From an uncultured Propionibacteriaceae bacterium (GTDB lineage Bacteria; Actinomycetota; Actinomycetes; Propionibacteriales; Propionibacteriaceae): a stretch of 64,000 nt of DNA. This document shows positions 57,476-64,000 of the stretch, in pieces; the stretch's first letter is position 1; every line of letters begins with the position of its first letter. A program made the translations under genes and the position numbers. A model generated the notes under the pieces. The model was not told the origin of the DNA. It did not search any database and saw only the letters and a program-made list of their open reading frames with translations. Location: the NCBI GenBank assembly GCA_937926975.1, contig CALBCJ010000005.1, positions 30,309 to 94,308 of the forward strand, read 5' to 3'.

Positions 57476-58812
57476 CAGCCCTGGTCGGCGGCGAAGCCAG
57501 GCAGCAGTTCGGCGAGGACATCGGCGAACCGGGCCCGGACGTCCAGCTGGCACAGCACCGCCACGCCACCCGTCCAGACCCGGTGGATCAGCGCGTACAC
57601 CGGGGGAACGTTGAGGGCCGGCATCACCGACTCGACATCGGACGCCTCCCGCTGCAGACGCTCGTACTGCGAGCGCATCCAGTCCCGGGTGAAGTGGAAC
57701 TCGCTCACCCGGGCCGGCTCGATGAAAGGGGCCAGGTACGTCAGCAGGTGGTCCGCGTCGACATCGGCCACCACCAGGCCCTCGGCCTGCAGCCCGCGGG
57801 TCATCTCCTCGGCACTGCCGGCCAGCGCGGTCCGGATCAACCGGCCCATCGGCTCCGGGAGACCGTCGGGCAGCCGAGCCACCAGTCCCCAGTCGATCAC
57901 CCCGAGACGGCCGTCGGGCAGCACCAGGAAGTTCCCCGGGTGGGGGTCGGCATGGAGCAAGCCGGCCCGGTGCGGCCCGGAGAAGAGGAACCGGACGTAG
58001 CTCAGCCCGACCCGGTTCCGGTCCTCCTCGGCCCACGACCCGACCTCAGACAGCGGGGTCCCCTCCAGCCAGGTGCTCACCAGCAGCCGGGGCGTGGCAG
58101 CCAGCACCTGGGGGACCACGAAGTCGGGGTCATCGCGGAAGGCCTGGTCAGCGAGGTCCTGGTTCTCCGCCTCCCTCAGGTAGTCGACCTCCTCAGCGAT
58201 CCGCTCACCGACCTCGGCCACCAGGGCTTTCACGTCCATGCCGCCCGCCACCGGGGCGATGACGGTGGCCAGCCGGGAGATCGCGGTCAGGTCGCTGCGT
58301 AGCGCCTGGTCGGCCTCCGGGTACTGGATCTTGACCGCAGCCTCCTGGCCGGTGGCCGCCCAGGTCGCGCGGTGCACCTGGCCGATCGACGCGGCCGCAC
58401 TCGGGCGGCGGTCGAAGCTGGAGAAGAGGTCCCGCCACCGGCTGCCCAGCTCCTGCGCCATGACCGCCTCGACCCGGGCCGCGGGCATCGGCGCGGCCGA
58501 GTCCTGAAGCCGTCGCAGCTGCTCCCGGTACGGCTCGGCCACATCTTCCGGAAGCGCCGCCTCAAACAGGCTCAGCACCTGCCCGAACTTCATCGCCCCG
58601 CCCTTGAGCTCGCTCAGGACCCGGAACACCTGGCTCGCGGTCTGCTGGCGCAGCTCGGCGTCGACCTCGTCGCGGTCCTGGCCCAGCAGCCGGCGGCTCA
58701 GCCCGACCGTACGGCGGCTGGCGTAGCCCAGCGGAATCTGGAGCATTCTGGCGCTCCGACCCAGCCCCGAGGTCGGGACGGTGCTCTGGTCATCGGGAAG
58801 GTCACGAGCCAC
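57475..58812 (-). CDS. ABC1/UbiB-family atypical kinase
   Basis: The 445-residue protein belongs to the ABC1/AarF/UbiB family of atypical protein-kinase-like ATPases. The family signature KxGQ is in ELKGGAMKFGQVLSLFEAAL near residues 70-77. Other landmarks are RPSAAASIGQVHRATW, QEAAVKIQYPEADQALRSDL, LLVSTWLEGTPLSEV, GLLHADPHPGNFLVLPDGRL and GVIDWGLVARLP. Actinobacteria lacking ubiquinone still carry these genes, with unknown targets. GTG 58812 has CAGAAT six bases upstream and may be leaderless. It is convergent with whiB7, as in mycobacteria. Confidence 0.9.
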   Translation of the reverse strand: MARDLPDDQSTVPTSGLGRSARMLQIPLGYASRRTVGLSRRLLGQDRDEVDAELRQQTASQVFRVLSELKGGAMKFGQVLSLFEAALPEDVAEPYREQLRRLQDSAAPMPAARVEAVMAQELGSRWRDLFSSFDRRPSAAASIGQVHRATWAATGQEAAVKIQYPEADQALRSDLTAISRLATVIAPVAGGMDVKALVAEVGERIAEEVDYLREAENQDLADQAFRDDPDFVVPQVLAATPRLLVSTWLEGTPLSEVGSWAEEDRNRVGLSYVRFLFSGPHRAGLLHADPHPGNFLVLPDGRLGVIDWGLVARLPDGLPEPMGRLIRTALAGSAEEMTRGLQAEGLVVADVDADHLLTYLAPFIEPARVSEFHFTRDWMRSQYERLQREASDVESVMPALNVPPVYALIHRVWTGGVAVLCQLDVRARFADVLAELLPGFAADQG

Positions 58813-58848
58813 GACCCAATTCTGGCCGTCGCTGGGAGCATGGCCAAG

Positions 58849-59769
58849 TCATGTCGGGTCCTGGCAGCCGCAGTCGGGGTGAGCCGGCCAGCGCTGGTAG
58901 CTCTCCCCCTCGTCCCGGGCCAGCCGCACCGAGCCCCCGAGAAGGTCGGATCGGTGGCTGGTGAGGAAGGTCAGTGCCTGGAAGGCCGCAGTGGCGGCCG
59001 CCCACGTCGCCAGCAGCGGGTCCGGCGGTGCCTCCGTCCGGGACAGCTGGAGAGCGACCATCTGCCAGGCCGGGTCAGCCCGGGACCGGCGCAGGTCGCT
59101 GCAGCGCAGGCACGGGCTGCGGCCGGGGTCGACCAGCGGACCCACGATGGCGGTGCCGGGGTGGTGACGGATCACGAGGTGGGCCGAGCTGGCCCGCAGC
59201 AGCCGGTCGGTGAGCACTCGGTCGGGCTCACAGGTGCGGGTCGCGAGGATGGTGAGGTCGGCACCCGGGTCGTCCCAGGACGGTCGAGACTCGACCCGGA
59301 CCCGGCGGGGGCTGCCGAGGCTGGCGGCCAGCGCCCGAACGGGGCTGCGGCTGGTGACGCTGGAGCCGCTCAGGTCCACCAGGGACAGCTCGACGCCTGC
59401 GTCCAGCAGCAGCGGCAGCATCGCGGCTACGGTCGGGCCGTGGCCCAGCACCCGGACCCAGGTGGGGTGCGCCGGCTCGGGAGGCCCGTCGACCAGCAGG
59501 TGGTTCTGGTGCAGCGTCGTCAGCAGCCAGGGCAGCCAGCGGCTGTCCTCCCGGCACAGCAGGTCGGCCACGGTGCTGCGCCCGTCCAGCCGGCTCGCCA
59601 TGCCCACCAGGTGCTCAGGCACCTGCTCCAGCAGCAGGACCTCACCCTGCAGGCCCACCTGGACGCAGCCGGGGGAGCGCTGGACCACCGTCACACCGGA
59701 GCGCAGCCGCGGGTGGTCGGGGATCCCGGACAGGCAGGAGTCGGGTCGGGGGAGCTGGATGGCGGTCAC
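58849..59769 (-). CDS. ThiF/E1-like protein, TOMM cyclodehydratase-type
   Basis: This 306-residue protein resembles the actinobacterial ThiF-like proteins often labelled TOMM leader-peptide-binding or bacteriocin cyclodehydratase domain proteins. The N-terminal half is a winged-helix-like peptide-binding region (VQVGLQGEVLLLEQVPEHL). The second half is an E1-like fold with zinc ligands in SPCLRCSDLRRSRAD and, at the end, HPDCGCQDPT. The nucleotide-binding glycine motif is weak (LGHGPTVAAML), so adenylation activity is doubtful. No partner YcaO or precursor peptide is nearby. GTG 59769 is the start with CACGAT six bases upstream; GTG 59829 is an alternative. Confidence 0.7.
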   Translation of the reverse strand: MTAIQLPRPDSCLSGIPDHPRLRSGVTVVQRSPGCVQVGLQGEVLLLEQVPEHLVGMASRLDGRSTVADLLCREDSRWLPWLLTTLHQNHLLVDGPPEPAHPTWVRVLGHGPTVAAMLPLLLDAGVELSLVDLSGSSVTSRSPVRALAASLGSPRRVRVESRPSWDDPGADLTILATRTCEPDRVLTDRLLRASSAHLVIRHHPGTAIVGPLVDPGRSPCLRCSDLRRSRADPAWQMVALQLSRTEAPPDPLLATWAAATAAFQALTFLTSHRSDLLGGSVRLARDEGESYQRWPAHPDCGCQDPT

Positions 59770-59872
59770 TGGCCCATCGTGACCCTGCCACCAGGGCCGC
59801 TGCCAGAGGCTGCGGCCACCGGACCACACCGCGCCAACACCTCGGCCGATCGGACAACACCTGGGGACGGCA

Positions 59873-59902
59873 GCGGGGCGGGACCGACCGGTCCCGCCCC
59901 GC
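59873..59902. terminator. Strong hairpin after the DUF5679 gene
   Basis: GCGGGGCGGGACC (59873-59885) and GGTCCCGCCCCGC (59890-59902) form a perfect 13-base-pair stem with a four-base loop, 11 bases beyond the DUF5679 stop codon. No clear T run follows on the minus strand. Confidence 0.75.
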
Positions 59903-59913
59903 GCGGCTCAGCG

Positions 59914-60075
59914 TCAGGCCCTGCCCAGGATGCGGTTCAGGTTGGTGCCGCACTCGGGGCACTTGCCCTTGGCCATCCGGGTGCCCTTGTCGTTGACGAC
60001 CACGTCGCCGGTCGTCTCACGCTTGGCCTTGCACTTGACGCAGTAGAACTCTCCCGTGTACGTCTTGTCGGCCAC
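59914..60075 (-). CDS. DUF5679 zinc-ribbon protein, 53 residues
   Basis: This tiny gene reads GTG at 60075 to TGA at 59914. It encodes MADKTYTGEFYCVKCKAKRE, then TTGDVVVNDKGTRMAKGKCP, then ECGTNLNRILGRA. Cys12, Cys15, Cys39 and Cys42 form a zinc ribbon. The composition and cysteine spacing match the short DUF5679 family. GAGGAG lies three bases before the GTG. A well-matched promoter and a long structured leader precede it (next entries). Function unknown; small zinc ribbons often bind nucleic acid or partner proteins. Confidence 0.88.
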   Translation of the reverse strand: MADKTYTGEFYCVKCKAKRETTGDVVVNDKGTRMAKGKCPECGTNLNRILGRA

Positions 60076-60222
60076 GTCTCCTCCTCACTCGGCGATGACG
60101 ACCCATACCGGCCGCCACCGGGATCTGCTGCCCGCGTCTGGCCACAGACAGTGGGTGCGGGAGTGCCCACACACCCTCTCTCCTGCCGGCGGTGGTCCAG
60201 AACCAGGTGCCGCACAGAAAGA

Positions 60223-60281
60223 CAAGGCCCCCGCAGACGCACGTTTGCCTTCCCCTGCGAACGGTGTCTGCGAAGACCTTG
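60223..60281 (-). ncRNA. Structured 5' leader element upstream of the DUF5679 gene
   Basis: In the minus-strand transcript CAAGG (plus-strand 60281-60277) pairs with CCTTG (60227-60223), and CGCAGAC (60272-60266) pairs with GTCTGCG (60238-60232). Inside the loop CGTT pairs with AACG. The outer helix begins within a few bases of the predicted transcription start. The leader to the start codon is about 208 bases long. I do not recognise it as a known riboswitch. Confidence 0.5.
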
Positions 60282-60289
60282 CACCCAAA

Positions 60290-60318
60290 ACAGTAGCCAG
60301 CGTTGGCGCAGTCGTCAA
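60290..60318 (-). promoter_or_regulatory. Consensus-like promoter of the DUF5679 gene
   Basis: On the minus strand TTGACG (60318-60313) and TACTGT (60295-60290) are separated by exactly 17 bases. It is the best -35/-10 match in the window. The -35 overlaps the stop codon of the upstream DUF2342 gene. Confidence 0.75.
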
Positions 60319-61721
60319 CGCGCCGCGCCGTCGGCGGGTCCCTCCTGGTCACGGTCCCGGGTCGCCTGGTCCAGCAGCCGGGCCAGCTCGGCGTCCAGGT
60401 CGTCGGCCTGGCGGGAGTCGCCGGTGACGAAGCCCAGCGGGTCGTCCAGGTCGGCCGCGGTGGGCAGTGAGTCGGGGTGCTGCCAGACCGCGTCCCGGCC
60501 GTCGACTCCCCGGTCCGCCCGTACCGCCGCCCACAGGTTGGCGGCGTCGCGGACCCGCCGCGGATGCAGCTCCAGGCCCACCAGGGAGGCCAGGACCCGC
60601 CCGGCCGGGCCACCGGCTGCACGACGGCGCCGGACCAGCTCCGACAGCGCGACCGCCGACGGCATGTACGCTGCGGTCGCCTGGGTCACTGCGTCGTCGA
60701 CCCAGCCCTCCACCAGGGCCAGCAGCGTCTCCAGCCGGCCCAGGATCGCGTCCTGCTCCGAGGTCCGTGACGGCGAGAAGAGGTTGCGGCTGAACTCCTG
60801 GCCCAGCTCGTTGAGCTGGTCCAGGGAAAGGCTCTCGCCCGTACCGAGGTCCAGGTTCTGCTCCAGGGCTGAGAGATCGATCGTGATCTCGCGGGCGTAG
60901 TGCTGGACCAGGGCGACCAGCTGGGGGCCGAGCCAGGCGACCTCGCTGAACAGCCGCTGCCGAGCGGCCTCTCGCAGCGCCAGGTACAGGGTCACGTCAC
61001 GAGCCGGCAGGTCCAGCCCCTCGCCGAACGAGGCAAGGTTGGTCGGCAGCAGAGCCACCTGGGGCTTGCTGGTCAGCGGCATCCCGACATCGGTTGCGGA
61101 GACCACCTCGGTGGCCAGCTTCCCGATCGCCTGGCCGAGCTGGGCTCCGAACATGCTCGCGGCGGAGTGCTGCAGCATCGGCTGGAACATCTGCTGGATC
61201 CCGGTCAGCTGAGGGTCCTCGGCCATCCGGTCGGTCATCACCGCGCCGAGCGAGGTGGCGATTGAGGTGACGATCGGCTCCACCATCGTCTGCCAGGTCG
61301 GCATGGTGGCCTCGACCCACTCGGCGCGGCTCCAGGCGGCCGGGGCCGCGGGCACCGCGGGGAAGGTCGTCGCGGAGTTCAGCCACAGCTCGGCCAGGTG
61401 GACCGCGTCGGCAACCTCGTGCCGCTCTCGGCTCGAAGGGGTCGGGTCGGGGCCCAGGACGGCCACTGACTTGCGGGCCGTGTCCTTCGCGAAGTCCCAG
61501 TTCACACCACCGCTGGGGGTGGTCATCTGCTGGCCGCTGCGAGCCATCAGGTCCTGCAGCCCCTGCAGGATGGCGGCCAGGTCGACCTGGTCACCCTGCT
61601 TCGGGAGCGGGATGCCCAGCTGGGAGAAGATCTCAGCGAACGGGAAGGCGTCGTCCGAGAAAGGGTCCTCGGGACCGTCGTCGCCGGGCAGGCCCGGTCC
61701 CTCGGGAGGACGGTTAGCCAT
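60315..61721 (-). CDS. DUF2342 (zincin-like) protein
   Basis: The 468-residue protein matches the actinobacterial DUF2342/zincin-like family encoded near whiB7 and uvrD2 in mycobacteria. Landmarks are SQLGIPLPKQGDQVDLAAIL, ERHEVADAVHLAELWLNSAT, AQLGQAIGKLATEVVS, DVTLYLALREAARQRLFSEV and LLALVEGWVDDAVTQAT. Despite the metallopeptidase name, the segment near residue 247 reads REAARQRLF, so a classical HExxH is not visible and zinc binding is uncertain. It is probably cytosolic. ATG 61721 has AAGGAG seven bases upstream and TACTGT as a possible -10; the in-frame start at 61739 lacks this. Confidence 0.82.
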   Translation of the reverse strand: MANRPPEGPGLPGDDGPEDPFSDDAFPFAEIFSQLGIPLPKQGDQVDLAAILQGLQDLMARSGQQMTTPSGGVNWDFAKDTARKSVAVLGPDPTPSSRERHEVADAVHLAELWLNSATTFPAVPAAPAAWSRAEWVEATMPTWQTMVEPIVTSIATSLGAVMTDRMAEDPQLTGIQQMFQPMLQHSAASMFGAQLGQAIGKLATEVVSATDVGMPLTSKPQVALLPTNLASFGEGLDLPARDVTLYLALREAARQRLFSEVAWLGPQLVALVQHYAREITIDLSALEQNLDLGTGESLSLDQLNELGQEFSRNLFSPSRTSEQDAILGRLETLLALVEGWVDDAVTQATAAYMPSAVALSELVRRRRAAGGPAGRVLASLVGLELHPRRVRDAANLWAAVRADRGVDGRDAVWQHPDSLPTAADLDDPLGFVTGDSRQADDLDAELARLLDQATRDRDQEGPADGAAR

Positions 61722-61788
61722 GCTGGTCTCCTTCGCCACAGTAGTCTGGCAAGCCTACCGGCCCCTGACGCTCAGGTAGGGTTTCCTC

Positions 61789-61851
61789 ATGCTCAGCCCG
61801 GTCGAACCCGTTGCCGTGGACCGATCGGCTCCTGCCCGGGGCCGCTCGTGA
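61789..61851 (+). CDS. Leaderless upstream ORF coupled to the PDZ-Lon protease gene, 20 residues
   Basis: ATG 61789 lies six bases after TAGGGT (61777-61782), so translation could begin at the 5' end of the mRNA. The frame encodes MLSPVEPVAVDRSAPARGRS and ends with TGA at 61849-61851. Those bases overlap the GTG start of the protease gene (GTGA). The arrangement suggests the small frame delivers ribosomes to the protease start, which itself has no good ribosome-binding site. The peptide has no known family. Confidence 0.55.
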   Translation: MLSPVEPVAVDRSAPARGRS

Positions 61852-62897
61852 CCCGGCAGACCTGGAGCGCGGTGACCGCCGCGGTGGTCTTCGTCCTGAC
61901 CGCTGCCCTGATCGCCTTCGTCCCGATCCCGTTCGTTGCCTGGGTCCCGGGTGACAGCCACGACCTGCTGGGCTCCGGGGCGGACGGGAGGCAGGTCATC
62001 CAGGTGGACGGGCTGGCCACCTATCCCACGCCCGGCCAGCTGCGGCTGACAACGGTCTCGCAGACCCGGGCTGACTCCAGCCTGAGCCTGCCCGAGGCCC
62101 TGATCGACTACCTGCTTCCGCACCGCGACATCCTGCCCCGCGAGACCGTGTACGAGGCGGGCAAGCCGCCCACTCAGGTTGAGCAGGAGGAGAAGAAGCT
62201 GATGACCAGCGCCCAGAGCGACGCCGTGGTCGCCGCTCTGCGCGAGGCCGGGCAGCCGGTGGCGGAGTTCCCGCGGGTCACCGCAGTCCGGACCGCAGGC
62301 CCGTCCAACGGCAAGCTGGAACCGGGCGATGTGGTGCTGACGGTGGACAACGAGCCGGTGAGCATGCCGGCCGAGGTGGCGGACCGGGTCCGGCGCAAGG
62401 CCGTCGGAGAGAAGGTGGTCATCGGCTTCCGTCGCGACGGTCGGGCCGACACGGTCACCATTGACCTGGCGCCCTCGGTCAATGACGGCCGGGTGCCCAC
62501 GGTGGGGGTCAGCCTGGATGTTGGCTACTCCTACAACGCGGAGGTCTCGTACGCTATCGACCCGGCGATCGGAGGAAGCTCCGGCGGGCTGGTCTTCGCG
62601 GTCGCCATCTACGACCGGATCACCCCCAGCCCGCTCATCGACGGACGGTCCGTGGCCGGCACCGGGACCATCAACGCCCGCGGCGAGGTCGGCGTCATCG
62701 GGGGGGTCCAGCAGAAGATTGCCGGGGCCGAGGCGGCCGGGGCCGACATCTTCCTGGTCCCGGCCGGGAACTGCGCCGACGTGGCCGGGATAGCCACCTC
62801 GGTCCGGCTGGTCAAGGTCGCCACCCTGTCGGAGGCAGTGGCGGCGCTGCGGGACCTGAAGGACCCAGCCCGAGAGCCGGCGGTGCCCCAGTGCTGA
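61848..62897 (+). CDS. Membrane-anchored PDZ and Lon-type (S16) protease
   Basis: The 349-residue protein has a single N-terminal transmembrane helix (about 8-30) and an extracytoplasmic or membrane-proximal region. A PDZ domain spans about 130-215 (NGKLEPGDVVLTVDNEPVSM), and a C-terminal Lon-like serine protease domain covers about 225-340. The Ser-Lys dyad is in AIGGSSGGLVFAVAIYD (Ser about 244) and GGVQQKIAGAEAAGAD (Lys about 288). The family usually reads GPSAG around the Ser; here it is GSSGG. Related mycobacterial proteins sit next to a UPF0182 gene as here. It starts with GTG behind the small upstream ORF. Confidence 0.9.
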   Translation: MTRQTWSAVTAAVVFVLTAALIAFVPIPFVAWVPGDSHDLLGSGADGRQVIQVDGLATYPTPGQLRLTTVSQTRADSSLSLPEALIDYLLPHRDILPRETVYEAGKPPTQVEQEEKKLMTSAQSDAVVAALREAGQPVAEFPRVTAVRTAGPSNGKLEPGDVVLTVDNEPVSMPAEVADRVRRKAVGEKVVIGFRRDGRADTVTIDLAPSVNDGRVPTVGVSLDVGYSYNAEVSYAIDPAIGGSSGGLVFAVAIYDRITPSPLIDGRSVAGTGTINARGEVGVIGGVQQKIAGAEAAGADIFLVPAGNCADVAGIATSVRLVKVATLSEAVAALRDLKDPAREPAVPQC

Positions 62898-63397
62898 ACG
62901 AGGCCCTGGCTGCGTCGCTGCTGGAGATCGAGCGCCACGTCGGTACGGCCGGCTGGGACCAGCAGGCCCGGCTGTTCGCGCTGGTCCCGACCACCGACCT
63001 GGTCCGGGCGGTGCCTGAGCTGAGGGCCCACCTGGGGGCCGACCGCCCCGACGACCACCTCTCCTGCGTAGAGCAGGACGGCTTTCACTCCGGCCGGGAC
63101 CTGGCCGAGGCGCTGGCCCACCTGGCCTGGCCGCCCTCGGTGGCAGGCTGTGCTGTCGCCGTGGAGCGGGCGTTCCTGCCGGCCGCTGACGAGGCAGACC
63201 TTCCCGACGACCCGCAGCTGGCAGCCCAGGCGGTGACCGATCACCCGCACCGGCAGGAGCTGCGGCTGGTGACCGGGGTGCTGCGAGACGGGTCACGCCA
63301 CGCCGTGGCCCGGCTCCGCGACCAGCCCGAGCACCTGCTGGGTGGTCCCGAGCTGGCCGTGAACCTCGCCACCGCCCTGCTCGCTACATTGGACTGA
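62891..63397 (+). CDS. PPA1309-family protein
   Basis: The 168-residue protein matches the PPA1309 family, named after a Propionibacterium (Cutibacterium) acnes gene. Family segments are SLLEIERHVGTAGWDQQARL, LFALVPTTDLVRAVPELRA, HLAWPPSVAGCAVAVERAFL and QELRLVTGVLRDGSRHAVAR. It is probably a soluble cytosolic protein, with no membrane helices. The GTG start overlaps the protease gene by seven bases. Function unknown; the lineage-restricted family is the best taxonomic marker in the window. Confidence 0.88.
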   Translation: MLNEALAASLLEIERHVGTAGWDQQARLFALVPTTDLVRAVPELRAHLGADRPDDHLSCVEQDGFHSGRDLAEALAHLAWPPSVAGCAVAVERAFLPAADEADLPDDPQLAAQAVTDHPHRQELRLVTGVLRDGSRHAVARLRDQPEHLLGGPELAVNLATALLATLD

Positions 63398-63416
63398 TCT
63401 CGGCAAGGAGGAGCCT

Positions 63417-64000
63417 GTGTCCAGCCCCCAGTCCCTGAACCGTCCCCGCCGTACCTGGGTGAAGACGCTGATGACTCTGCTCGTCCTCGGTGGCGGGTAC
63501 ACCATCCTGGCCGGTCTGTGGACCGACAGCCTGTGGTTCTCCCACCTCGGCTACCGGCAGGTCTTCGTGACCCGGCTGAGCACCGAGGTGGTCCTCTTCC
63601 TGGTCTTCGGCCTGACCCTGAGCGCGGCAGTCGCCGGCACGATCGTGCTGGCGAGCCGGCTGGCGCAGGCAGGCAGCCCCTCCTCCAGTGCCCTGCTCAA
63701 CCGCTACCGGGTCGCGCTCGGGCAGCGGCTGTGGCTGATGGCGCTCGCCCCAGGGGTGTTTTTCGGCCTGATGGCGGGGGTCAGTGCGGCCTCGGCGACC
63801 CCGGTCTGGCAGGCCTACCACCACCAGACGGCGTTCGGCGTGAAGGAGCCTCACTTCGGCTACGACATCTCGTTCTTCGTGTTCACCTATCCGTGGCTAC
63901 GGTACGTCGTCTCCTACCTGCTGACCGGAGTCGGGATCTGTGCCGTCTGTGCCCTAGTGGTGCACTTCGCGCTGGGGATGCTCACTCCCGGCTCCGGGCG
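63417..64000 (+). CDS. UPF0182-family membrane protein, N-terminal part, cut by the right edge
   Basis: The frame starts with GTG behind a very strong AAGGAGGAG and continues to the window end (194 complete codons). It shows four hydrophobic segments in this part: TLMTLLVLGGGYTILAGLW, EVVLFLVFGLTLSAAV, LMALAPGVFFGLMAGVSAAS and VVSYLLTGVGICAVCALVV. The motif FGVKEPHFGYDISFFVFTYP is the UPF0182 hallmark. Full-length members have about 900-1000 residues with a large extracytoplasmic domain, and their role is unknown. The gene follows the PPA1309 gene by 19 bases. Confidence 0.9.
   Translation, partial: MSSPQSLNRPRRTWVKTLMTLLVLGGGYTILAGLWTDSLWFSHLGYRQVFVTRLSTEVVLFLVFGLTLSAAVAGTIVLASRLAQAGSPSSSALLNRYRVALGQRLWLMALAPGVFFGLMAGVSAASATPVWQAYHHQTAFGVKEPHFGYDISFFVFTYPWLRYVVSYLLTGVGICAVCALVVHFALGMLTPGSG

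Noticed and set aside
60085..60318. 77-codon minus-strand frame in the DUF5679 leader
   Set aside because: It overlaps the consensus promoter and would need a TTG inside the -35; no ribosome-binding site is present.
1..64000. CRISPR arrays, insertion sequences, integrases or phage genes
   Set aside because: No spaced direct repeats of CRISPR type, no transposase motifs and no tRNA-flanking integrase were seen; base composition is uniform.

Overview
The window is a high-GC actinobacterial chromosome segment with tightly packed, often overlapping genes. GTG starts are common and there is no sign of plasmid, phage or insertion-sequence DNA. A PPA1309-family protein, WhiB7, mycoredoxin, AdnAB, a PknG/GlnX pair, DUF3107, DUF5679 and a UPF0182 protein together point to the order Propionibacteriales, most likely Propionibacteriaceae. 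The exact genus cannot be read from the sequence.

Layout. 1-4.8 kb (minus): two secreted CAP-domain proteins (one cut by the left edge) and a TldD/TldE-type peptidase pair. 4.9-8.9 kb (plus): hisF, a 2-hydroxyacid dehydrogenase, a HIT protein and a GT87-type glycosyltransferase in one overlapping operon, then a small membrane protein. 9-18.5 kb: branched-chain amino acid genes ilvB-ilvN-ilvC behind an attenuator, leuB, ilvE and cimA, interrupted by a tetR/FAD-oxidoreductase pair. 18.5-21.3 kb: a DUF1707 protein, a fumarylacetoacetase-fold protein, a CPBP protease, and tRNA-Gln and tRNA-Glu. 21.5-23.4 kb (minus): a DEAD-box helicase and DUF3107. 23.5-36.3 kb (minus): a nine-gene operon, telA, a small unknown protein, a CbbX-type AAA ATPase, a GlnX-like membrane sensor, a coiled-coil protein, pknG, a PP2C phosphatase, a vWA protein and an FHA protein. 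36.4-38.2 kb: DUF1707, a LigD-type polymerase and a cold-shock protein. 38.5-56.7 kb: a DNA-break repair block of adnA-adnB, nudC, recC-recB-recD, mrx1 and uvrD2. 56.7-64 kb: whiB7 with a long leader, an ABC1 kinase, a ThiF-like protein, DUF5679, a DUF2342 protein, a PDZ-Lon protease, a PPA1309 protein and UPF0182.

How the parts work together. The ilv/leu/cim genes cover most of isoleucine synthesis from pyruvate plus the shared branched-chain steps. The 23.5-36.3 kb operon combines a kinase, a phosphatase, a phosphothreonine reader, a membrane sensor, an AAA motor and a TelA protein, so it looks like a self-contained phospho-signalling system. It is the best candidate here for an under-described system. 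The right third follows the gene order I remember around mycobacterial adnAB-uvrD2-whiB7, with recCBD inserted.

Regulation. At least nine transcription units appear leaderless: a TAnnnT or CAnnnT -10 element lies seven bases before the start codon. The longer leaders (ilvB, whiB7, DUF5679) carry upstream peptides or stable RNA folds. All functions are assigned by eye from motifs and context; no database search was run.
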